Shown piece by piece: positions 24,401-36,400 of a stretch of 64,000 bases of DNA. The position numbers and the translations under genes are program-made. The DNA is taken from positions 26,872,173 to 26,936,172 of the forward strand of contig OX578279.1 of NCBI GenBank assembly GCA_951217055.1. The letters run 5' to 3'. Origin of the DNA: Gerris lacustris (Eukaryota > Arthropoda > Insecta > Hemiptera > Gerridae). Position 1 is the first letter of the stretch; every line of letters begins with the position of its first letter. The notes beneath the pieces were generated by a model. The model was not told the origin of the DNA. It did not search any database and was given only the letters and a program-made list of their open reading frames with translations.

Positions 24401-27400
24401 TAAAAATTTGTTTGAATTAATACTACTTCTTAATATTTTTCATTTTTAGTACGTATAACTGTGATTGGAGAATGACTTTAAAAACAATGTAAAGAGTCGA
24501 TACGTCTCACATAAAATGAATGAAGACTAACCAGTTTTGATTGTATTTAATTACACCTAATTGTATCCATCAAGAACAATTTATTAAAACAAATTAAAGA
24601 AGGTTTTTATTTTTTACAACGTTATTCGAATAGTAATATATACATTTATATATTATACAAGATATTTTAAGAATCTCATTTTTATAAATAAAATGCATTG
24701 CGACTAGAACAGTAAAATAATGTTTAATTTAATACATTCTTGATGTCACTTCTATGGTGAGACAAGAATAATTTATTACTGTTTTTACGTTCAAACCTCG
24801 TAACCGACTTAAACAATAAAAATGTCTATCAGTGGAATTTATTTGAAATGAAGAATTTAAACTAGTTCTATGAATTTTATTTATCACCTATTCTGACAAT
24901 CTCAAAATTAATTTTGCTTTTAATGAACCCAAACAAAAATAATACTTTTTAGTTATTCTCTTAAATACATCCAAAATACTTAGCTCAGGTTAATTTGTTT
25001 CCTAATAACTTACTGCTTAAGAGGGTCTTTTAAACTTTTTTAAAAAAAATTCACAAATAATTCTCGCAATCCATTTGAAGGATAAAAAACTTTTTAATAT
25101 ATTTTATTCGAAAGTAAACGTTTTAAGTAAAACGTTAAACTTTGACATTATAGAGGTCGTAGATTTGTTTTATCGTTTGTTAAGAGTAAAAAATATTTAT
25201 ATGTATATATCATTTTATATATATATATATTTTTTTTTGCTGAGGGGTTAAATAAAATAAGTGTCTCAGTGTATGAGAGTCAGCCATTTTCAAGGGATGG
25301 TGTGCCCGTTTTAAGGGAGGGGACCTGTTACCAAGGAAACGGCTCCTTCCCTATGTCGCCTTGCTTAGTATCACTAACTCACTCTGACTTAAAGATATCC
25401 TAACCTAAGACTTTCTCTCTCTAAGGGGGTAACGCAGGGTTATTGCTTTGGTCCCATACTTTGCTTCATGTTCGAGTCTTCTCACTCCTTTTAACTTTAA
25501 GCCTTTTATCAAAACTTCCTTCTCTTTTTTCATATTTTTTTTTTGTGTGCGAGCGCAATATGCGGTCGAACAAAAAGAAGAAAAAAAGTTTAGGGTATTT
25601 TTTCTTATTTTTTTTTTTTTACTTTCGGGTACAAAACGTCTCGATGTCGCTGCCAAGGGATAAAAAACGTCATTTTTTATCTAAGTATTTCTACTTCAAT
25701 TTTTTTTCTTTTTCTACAGCTAATGTTTCGCAATATCGTGACATTTCCTGGTTATTTGAATGTGGATGTATACTAGTACTTGTCAGAAAGTTGAAATACC
25801 CCGTCTTGTCACGAATTCTCAATTTTCCCTTGAATGGATTGTATTAGAGTAAAAGTGGTTTTGAGATCAGTTTTTGTATTCAATATGCGTACTTTACTAC
25901 TCGAAAGTGTTCACGTCCTGAATAAATAAAATTTAATAATATGTAATTGAATACGTTCAAAATTTAAATATTTTAACATCCTAAAATTTTTTTCTGTATT
26001 TAATGATTATTTAATCTAAACAAAAACCTTAAAACGTGAATGGCAGACAAATAAAATTAGTCTCTTAATAGTAATACATTATAATATAAATAAATTGTTT
26101 AATGCATAATATATATTCTCTATATTTTCTGATGATGACCTTATATATTGATAGATACTTAACTAAAAATCAAATAATTCGGTATTTACTTTAACTCAGT
26201 CTTTCTAGTATTAATCACACCTAAAATAAGTCCCTTCTGACTTTATGAACATTCTTTTGAAAAGTAAAGAGTTAAATAACATCTTACTATGATCTTCTTC
26301 TTTCAGCTTCTCCTGTTTAACTTCTACTTCGAGTTCTTTGATTTCATTTGAGTTTTTCGGGTCGAGTTTTCCTTTTTTCTGCATCTTTTTCATTTTGGCC
26401 CTTTGATTTTGAAACCAAACCTATGAAAAAAAAGAATACGATTAAATCTAAAAACGAAAGTAAACTACAAAATTAAAATTTGTCCTCAAGTTCTTAAAGA
26501 TGAGGGATCTATTTCTGATGATTTAAAATAAGAATGATACGTGTTTAAGATAATGCAAAACCATTTATTGACACGTTTTAATATAACAATATAAATATAA
26601 TCATTGTTTAATATAACGAAGTTGAAAATTGCTCAGTTTATTATCAAAAAACTTCAATTGCTTATATATTTAATGCTAACCACTTTCGACAACTTTTGTT
26701 AATCAGTTCTCTCTTCATGACTATCTAAAGTGTGTGAAACTAGTCTAAATACAATATTAGGAAATGTCTTTTCTTTTTTGTTTAACTGATCAGATTATAA
26801 CAGCGAATTTTGTTGACCAAGCGTCCTAATTAATAAGCCAAGTAACTCTTTTCTTAAAATAATCACTAATCAATTATTTACATTATAACAGCGAGTTTTG
26901 TTGACTAAGTAATAAGCCAAGCAGCTCTTTTCTTAAACTAATCAAATCACTAATCAGTTTATAAATTGAGTTTTGTTGAGTACGTAATAGTTAATAAGCC
27001 CAAGCAACTATCTTCTTAAACCAATCCAAGTTAATTTAATTTCCACTATTAGTTAAACTAAGGAAGATAAAAATGACCAAAGTGTGTATTAAATTCAGTT
27101 TTTTTTTTATTATGATAATCTTAAAATAAAGTACACATTTGCCAAAAAAAAAAAATTAAATTTAGTCATACTAATAAATTCCGACACAATTAGCCCACTT
27201 AATTTTAATTAAAAAGAAACACCCGTTTTTTGTGAATAAATTGCTGCTGAGTAAAAAATTACACAGAGGATATTTAAAATAAAATAAAAAGGACTTTATT
27301 CAGGAGGTATTATAATCATAAATAAAGGACGCACCCAACAACATTCAGAGGGTTAAGAATCCACAAAGAATATACAATTAGCACTGGAAAGGGTCCACGT

Positions 27401-30400
27401 GATTAGGGCCTCAAAAAACCTTAACAAATAAACCCCATTTTTACTCTTAAATTCCATTTGCTGCCCTCTTTTTTTTTAAAGGTTTACTTCCGACCTTTCT
27501 AATGCTTCGGCCTTTGTAATAGTAGGTTGATATTTATTTCTGACGCTGCAGGGTCCATTCTTTTTAATGGTATTTACTTTGTCCTCAATTAAGCATTCTT
27601 TTGGTGGCTTATAATGAAATGCTAAGTAAGTAAAAGTGTTAAGACATGTCTGAAGGAAATATCTTCTTTATTCCTACTAAAGATTGGGTCGAAGATTTAT
27701 CACATATAAAAATTAATTATTTTTCATTTTCTTAATTAACTTAATTAGTCTTAAGTAACTGTAAACAGTACATAGATATGATATGCATAAGAAGGAACTG
27801 CAGTAATATTCAATGTGAAAGTGAGTTCGTCTCCTATAATATATAAACTACCCACTTAAAATTATTAGATTCGACGTCAAGTAAATCTAGATATTTCGAA
27901 TGCTGACGTTTTGAACCCACTACAGTGATCATTCTAAAGGGCAGTGCTCGATTTGAGGCGGAACGGCGTTCCGGGACCTCTACCTCTGATAAATAAAAAA
28001 TAAAATTATCGGCACTAAGATTTTTTTTAAATCCTTAGTTAAAATTTGGTTTTCAGCGACTGACTACAAATTTGATTAAGGACATCATGTATTAAACTGA
28101 CGCCTTAGTATTACCCTAGACTCCTAGACTAGCTCGCAATTTATTAATAAAGAATATAAATGTAGCTCGATACTAACTCTAAGTGCCTGTTAGACTGTCT
28201 AATATCACTAGACAAGCTCCCTTCACCTATTTATTCATTGAGAGTATTATAACAACACGTGACATGCTAATCAAGAAATTGTTTATAAAAAATACTACTT
28301 AAAATGATATAAGTTTCCACACGAAACCCACCTAATTGCAGTGTGGGTTTATGTCTAAAACTCTTAAGTTATGTTCAAAACTCTTTTTGAACGTTTATTT
28401 TTCAAAATTCTCCTGGGGGAGGACCCCCGAACCCCCTTCTATAGAGGGGGGGGGGAGGGGGGGGGGAGTAGAGAGAGGGTAGGTTGTATTTCCGGCCCCT
28501 CAATTTCTAGAAATCGAGCACTGCTAAAGGGTATTGACCATGATAAGAGTCATTTGCAACAGATTTACAAAATCTCTGGCGCGGTCTCCCCAGGAAGATC
28601 TAGATTTAAACGATCGCAACATTGCAACAACTTTAGTGGCTATTAGTAAGGTAAATCGGTACTTCTTTAGATAGTTACTCCCCTAGGATTTTTTATAATA
28701 TAAACGACTTTGAGTCAAAGTCCCCCCCCCCCAATTAAGATTAAGACCCCCCCCCCCCCCCCCCCTATTAAGACCCATTAAGACAAAGTGATGTTTTGTT
28801 TCGTCCAATGTATACTTTCGGACAAAGGAATATCAAACTTCTGTTTTATAAGGGGAGTAACAGTCTAAAGAAGAACACAACCTCCTGTTTTTTTTTAATA
28901 AGGGGAGTAACAATCTAAAGAAGTGCCGGTAAATATCACTAACAATTGAACTCAGATATTTTTGGAATTGGTATACAGGTGATAACGCTTTACAATTGTG
29001 ACCATTATTGGTTTTGAAATAGATTCATAATTTAGAATTTGATGTCAAATGTTAAGGAAGAAATGTGCATATTTCCGCCTTGTAAATATCAGACTTGAAA
29101 TTAGTTTTGTTAATTAGTGAGTAAAAATTATTTAATAATATTTCGTATTATTTTAATAATATGAAGTAATGAAAATATCTCTTTGATTTTAACCTTATAT
29201 AAGCTTAATATTAGCTTATAACTACAGGAATGAAATTATTACATTCAATGATTATTGCTTTAAATTATCAATAACGTAGAAGTATACAGATTATATTAAA
29301 CTTGCTCCTACGAGTGGGAATTTACATTATGACGAAATTGTTGAGCTTTTATGTTTGTAGGTAGAATTAAATTAAAACCGATTTTACTCCATGACTTCCC
29401 CTTTGAACTTGATCAAAATTACTAATATTCATCAATCTGTCATTGAGCTCTTGAAGACCTCTCATTGGGGAAATTTACCATCGGAAAACAAAATTAGTTT
29501 GACTAAAAAGCAATTATCGTTGACAAAAAAAAGACAACCTTGTCGTACACAAAACGAAAAAAAAAATGCATCGTTTTCAATCAGTAACGCTTGTTATACG
29601 TTTTTTGAAGTGACTTTAAATTAAAATTCGGCAACGAAACGGTAATATAAACTGGTTCTTGTTAATGGACCAAGTAACCCCTATTCCGAAATTGTTCAGA
29701 AGAAGTAGATATATAAATTAACGTAAATTTAAATACTGCGAACCACTTTAGCTTACACTTAATTAAATTCCTTAATTAAAATTAATTATATTGCTTGCAT
29801 TTAATTAAAAAAGTGTCATATTATAAAAGTCCGAAAAGGAAAAAGAAACAAAGAAAATTGTCATATGAAACTACTTAATTTTGAACTAATTTGATTCCCC
29901 TTTTGAAACATAATTAATTTATATTAGTGAGTCCTACATTGCAATGTTGGACATTAAATAGTTAATAAAACATTCTTTATTTCTATATAATTTTTATTTT
30001 TTGATTAATAATAATAATAATAACAGTACCCTATTTTTATTACAATATTATTTGAGTAACATGAATTTTCTAGTTGCAAGTTTAATAGTTGCATTTTCTT
30101 TTTCTACACTTCAAGACCTTTAAATTGATGTATAACATGTCATGGTAACTTTTTAAAAACTTTTTTTTAGTCGCCCGCCATATTGGCCGCCATCTTGAAA
30201 ATATTAAGCATGAAAACTTCAAAAAGTGTACAGTTGTCTCAAATGCCGAGATGCACCTGTGTGCCGAATTTCATGTTCCTAGGTATAGCAGTTTATGAAT
30301 TGAAATAAGCCAACGGACAGACAGACAGACAGAGCCGTTATATAAGGTTTCTTTTTTACTTCGTACAGAAACCTAAAAGCACAAATTTTTTCAGCAATTA

Positions 30401-33400
30401 CACCCTCCGTGAGCTGTTATGCCGCCGATTTTTTTATTATCACTCCCGAAATTACTGAAGGTAACGGAAGTATTGTTATCATTACGAAGAACTAAATGTT
30501 GTTAGGACGAATTTAACAATTCCTTAAAAAAGATCCGTTTCAGACTGGTTTAGGTCTCTTGTGTGTCTGTCAGTCGGTCCAGTAATAAGACGTGAGGATG
30601 CTATGTGTCACACTAATTGGCAAACTATTTTATTTCACTAACTCTATGCTTGTGTCTTTTTTCTTATTCTTATTTGTAGAAATAATTGATTGTTAAGTGA
30701 ATCTGACACCTTTTCAAATAAACTTTAAGTACGAAAAGAGTGAACAAGACGAATTAAAACTTACTTGAACTATTCTTACGCTGAGACCAGTGTCCTTTGC
30801 TAAACCTTCTCTAACTTTCCGGCAGGGTTTAGGACTTATTTCGAAGGAAGCTTTAAAAGCTCTTCGTTGTTGCGTCGTGAGAATAGTCCTCGGTCTCTTG
30901 GGTCCTTTTCGTCCGTCTTTTCTTCCACACGTTTCTTCCCCACTAAGGTCTTCACATCCTGCGAATAGAAAGACTAACATTATTCACAGAATACAATTAA
31001 AAAAAAATAGTCTGCTAATTAATTTGGCACATAGCTTCCTCACATCCTAGGAATTGATGAATTGTCACATGAGTCTAAAGTTATGTGATACAACTGGGAA
31101 TTAAAATTGCATTAGTACAACTACTTATAAGGAAATGTTTTACTGATAACTGATTTAGAACCATGACCAAGAATTTTAATGCGGAGGCATAAAAATAATT
31201 GTTCTTCAGAATGATCACGCTTAACTTTAACTTCGTTATCTTCGGTAAGTCCGAAAGCAAAATATGTCAACGTAATAAACTTACTAATTAGCATGATTAA
31301 AGATTTTTTTTTTTTATAATATGAAATTGTTTCTCTATCTGAGATGTAAAAATATTTCAAATATATAATATGGTACAAAATTGAACTTTTCGTTTCTCTG
31401 ACGCTGACTATGAACATTATTTTGTCAAAAGGAGGTAAGTAAACAGTTATAAGTGGGGAAATCTTAATAAAACCATTTATTAAATTAATTTAAAAAAATA
31501 CGTATTCTCAATCTTTACGATCTACTAAACCAATTTAATATCCGCATTTATTAATCTCTTCTTTATGATAATTTACAGTAGTATACATAGGTTCATTCAT
31601 TGGTTACATGATAGATTAGGTTTATTATTTGATGAAATTAGCAAAACAAATTAAATTTGAGGAATCTGCCAACTTCACTACCGATAAATCTAAATGATTA
31701 TTTTCCTTGATTCCTTTCTTTTCATTTCCCCAAAGTGAAGTGGATATTGGAAAGTTGAAGACGGTATATAATGAGTAGAATGAAGAAAAAACAACTAAAT
31801 TGAACTTTTATATAAGAAATTTTTGTATAACAAATAAAAAGATAGATCAATGAAAGGCATGCAGCCAGTGGCGATCCTAGGGGGGGGCTAAGGGGGCTTG
31901 AGCCCCCCCAGAAACCAAATTAGCCCCCCAGGATTCAAATTATCAATTTCACCTCAGAAATGCATAAAAGCGCTGTTTTGAGGGGTCATATTTCAAAAAT
32001 TTTCCTTGGGTGTACCCCTGGACCCCCCCCCTCATTAATTAACTGCAGACGACGCCCATGTCTTACAGTAAGATATTGTACTGCAGTAAGCATCAGCATT
32101 ACATTTCTACCGAATCCGTTCTAAACACAGTTGTTGTTACTTGGCCGCGGAGATATTTTTTGTTTATTAGTTGTACACGAATACCCCCCCCCCCCCCAGA
32201 CTTTGTCGCTGGATACGCCACTGCATAGGATTGCCACCGGAAAGGACTGTAACAACATACATATAATATATAAATGTGTTGCTTCCTGGTACATTAAAAT
32301 GTATACTAAACCCACAAGACATGGGGGGCTTTAGCCCCCCCAGAACTATTGACCTAGGATCGCTACTGCATGCAGCTGCATGTGAAACATGATATTACTA
32401 ATAAACAGGAATTAATTATACATTGCAGGAATATTCAACAGAGGTAAACTAGAGATTGGATTACATTGGTGGGAAAATGGTGGTCTTTACTAATCACACC
32501 ATTGGAATAAATGTATACCGACAGAAGTAGCTAATTCAGCTACTTATTACTAAGGGTTTAAACTATCAGTTAAATTACATATTTGCATATCATTTATATC
32601 TTCTTAAACATGGTTTGAACAACTTTATATAATATATCTAAAATAAGAAAAAATTTCTTTTGTTTTTATCGAATAAAATGGAAAGAACTCGTGTTCTTTA
32701 GTATTTGAGAATTAACAGTTTTTCGAATTGGTTTTTCTATTTTTTACAAGCTTTTATTTAACTTGCAATTTGCAATGTTTGTATGTATGTATGTATGTTC
32801 GGGTCAAATCTTGCAACTGAATTTTAAAGCAGTTATCCACAACCGAGTGAATTTAAATATTGCCTACATGTTTAGTTTGGATGACAATGCATGGTTAGCT
32901 AAGTGACGTCATTCTAAATCCAATATGACGGACAGCCTAAGATGGTGTACTAGTTATTTTTTAAGCAAGCCTATGATATGGGTATCAAATGAAAGGGTTT
33001 GCTGAGAAGAATAGAACACAAATAAAAGCTTGTTTTTAAAAATGTTTTTTAATAAAATAATTTCATTAAAATTCCGTAAATTCTGTGTCTTAAATGTCAC
33101 ATTTAGACTACCTTGATCTGAAGTTTGAATGAAACCATTTGAATTAATAATAAGGTCTTAACTTGTATTGGCCATAATTCATACCTTCTTTCCATTTGTT
33201 TATTTCACATTTTAAAAGAACTAAGGAAGAAGAAAGGACGAAAGAGCATTAACACTTACTTTAAAGAATATTATAACTGAAAATACAGATAATTGTTGAA
33301 AACTATTTATAATTCTTGTAAATTTTAAAAACTTAACATTTCTTTCACCTTGGGGAATCGATCGAAACATTTCCAATTCTTTTTCGTAATCTGGTCGGCA

Positions 33401-36400
33401 GAATAGTTGACCTTGTTTAACAACGAACTGATCTCCTTTCTGTAATTGAGCACCGCAAACGACACACTGGAAGCAGCGCAAGTGGAAAAGTTGTGCTCCG
33501 TCTGAGTGAGTCCTCATGACCATCTCACCCGGGCAGATCCTCTCTGAACACCCCAAGCACCTTTTAGCGAATAACCTATGCAAATAGTTAAAATTATTAA
33601 AATGTTTTCTTATCGAAGAATGTTTATGAAATAAATATAAAAAAATATTAGTATAAAGTTAAGAAAGAAGTTAAGAAAAATATAAGTTAAGAAATTGTTA
33701 TTCAGGAAGAGGTAAATAAAAGAAAGAAAATTACAGCATTGGGCTCATTCATGTGCCCAAGTGCATTGAGCTCATGCACGTGCCCATATCCATTGGGCTC
33801 ATTCATGTGCCCAAGTGCATTGAGCTCATGCATGTGGCCATCCATTGGACTCATTCATGTGCCCAAGCGCATTGAGCTCATTCATGAACTCCCGTGCATT
33901 GGGCTCATGCATGTGACCAATGGACTTGAAGCAATTCACTCATTCTATAATCATCTATGCTTTCTAGAGTGGTCCATCGCAAACATTTGTGATATATAGT
34001 AATTTCACTCAACTAAATGATTCCAGATTGGGGGGGGGGGGGGTCCCTGGTAGCTAGATCACTGCTATAATTTCCACTTTAGAATAACCAAGAGATGCTA
34101 GTTCGATTTCTTTCTCCGCCATGACCTACTCTTGGAATTAGAAATTTTTACAGAAATCAGATCATATCTGTTAAAATTGAAATTATTAAAAGTGAAAGTT
34201 CATTAATTTACTAAAAGGATAGATTTTTTCTCTTTTTTTCAACGACTAATTTTATCTTTATATCATTTATTTTAAATCTAGTTCATAAATATTGATGTAT
34301 AACTTTCTCTTTTTAATTGAAATAAAACAATAACTTTTATTAAGCTTAAACTTGGTCTTAATAGTATATTAAAACTAGTATATTAAAACTCTTAGCTGAA
34401 AAATAAGGTATAATAAAAAAAATTGAAATATTTGAAAGTAAACAGTAGCTCGATTACAAGAGGTACAAAACTTGTTCTCATTGATTAGTAAATAATCAGT
34501 GGTATTTTTTTTTTTTTTTTTTTTTTTTTTGTTCTCTCTCTTATCAAACCACTTATATCTATCTATATATGATTGTTCTTTCATAAAGCAATCCTTTCCA
34601 TATGTTTACATTGATATCTGGGACGTTCATTTTGTTCTTATGAATAACAAGCACGTAAATTTAGTCGTAATAAAATTTCGTAATAATATCTAGTTGAATA
34701 AAAAGTATTAATCTAGGATAATATTGAAGTCGCACTATATTCCCGCAGGGATATTTATTTCGTTAACAATTAACAATCGAGCAGTATAAAGTTACAATTT
34801 TAAATACATATTTATATATGCATATGCTTACACAATTTTTATATCAATTGAAAAGGAAAGATAATAATAAAAAAATAAGATAATTGTCGGAGTTAACAAT
34901 GTTTTCAACATTTCAGGGTTACAATGAAAGCACGTGGATTTTTTTTGTTTTTTTGTTTTAGTTTAACATAATATAAAGGGGTATAATATACTTTATTATA
35001 AACTCATAACAAAATTAAAATGTATTTTTAACAACTTTTCATAAATGTTTATTTATTCACAGTTGCTTATCGATATCTTGTTTTATGTACTGTAATGTTT
35101 GTTTTATTTTAAAATATATAAAAAATTATAACAGAAAAATATTAAAAAACACTTCTAATTAAATGCTAGATAATTGAAATCCAATTTCCAGAACATTGCA
35201 GTTTTTTACTATTAATTTTGATATATATCATCAGTCTGATGATATATATCAAAAAATATATGATGAAATCAGACATAGAAATAGCTTAAAATATATTTTA
35301 TTGATCACACATTTTAATTTTAGATTGACCAAAAGTTATATATATATATTTTCGATTCTTTCTTCAATTTTTAATTGATTATCAGAACCAAAAAGATAAT
35401 ATAATACAGATAATAAACTCGATTAATATTATAATTATTATTATATAACTTACTATTTATTATCATATAAAATATTCAATTACAGAAGAAGTAGAAGATA
35501 TCATATGAAAAATGGTGCTTAGTTTATGACCCTAAGTTATTGTTGAAATAATGAAAGAAGAAGAAACGAGGGATACAGTCATTTGTTCACTTATATATTT
35601 ATAGATTTTTTCGTGATGCAATAACTGCGATAAAAATGTAGCATTTAGGGGTTTAGATTATTTATTTGTCAGAAACAAATATTCCTTTTGGTGGAATTGC
35701 ATGGGGAGGGTTATAGTTGAAAACAACAGGTCATAAATCAAGCAAGCGGGAAGAAAACATTTAGTAGATGACTTGAAACAGTGGCGTGAGGGCTTAATAC
35801 CGTCGTCCGTCCTTGTCTTCGGGAAAAGCTTTAATATGACCCACTGTCACGTGTCGTCAATGTTCAGGAGGGGTTAAAAGGTAATAAATAATAATGGGTT
35901 AAGGTTAACCGAGGTTTCATTACTGTGACCGCGGAAGGTCCAAACTATCCCTAATAACCTATAGAGATGTTTAGCCCGCCTCCCTAATGAAATAAACTGA
36001 CATCAGAGGGGGTTGGGTCGTAGCTGCTGTACTTCGGCAAAAGGGATAAGGGCGGTTGGGAGCTGCAAAACCTTCAGTTTCATAAACGACTGCCAGGCAC
36101 GCTTTAATAAAGGCTTCCTGGGTTTAAAGCAAAACCTCCCCGGGAGAATCCCCCGCAGACTCCCTCGACATCGACCCGAGCACAGTACAGAATTCAAAAG
36201 ATATGCAAATGGAACGACCTACGACCTACATTTCCCCGACCTCGGTTCCCTTTAGATTTCAAGTCAGCAATAACAGTTAAAACGAAATAAACGCTAGTTT
36301 TCCCTCGGTACTGGCTTCATAGGTTTTCCCATGGATAGCCATATTTAGTGAATTAATTAAAATTGTATGAGTTATTTGATTGTTCTTTCGCTTATGGTTT

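Noticed and set aside
25443..25847. 134-codon plus-strand open frame in Lmx1 intron 4
   Set aside because: Rich in Phe/Leu/Lys from T- and A-rich tracts, no domain, no splice or promoter context; a by-product of low-complexity sequence.
33739..33999. 86-codon open frame [12 protein letters not shown] repeats
   Set aside because: It is the translation of the 54-bp minisatellite; unit lengths are not all multiples of three and nothing supports expression.
36003..36255. Overlapping open frames on both strands in the 36-kb GC island
   Set aside because: Open on both strands because of base composition; no splice sites or motifs. Kept only as a possible regulatory island.
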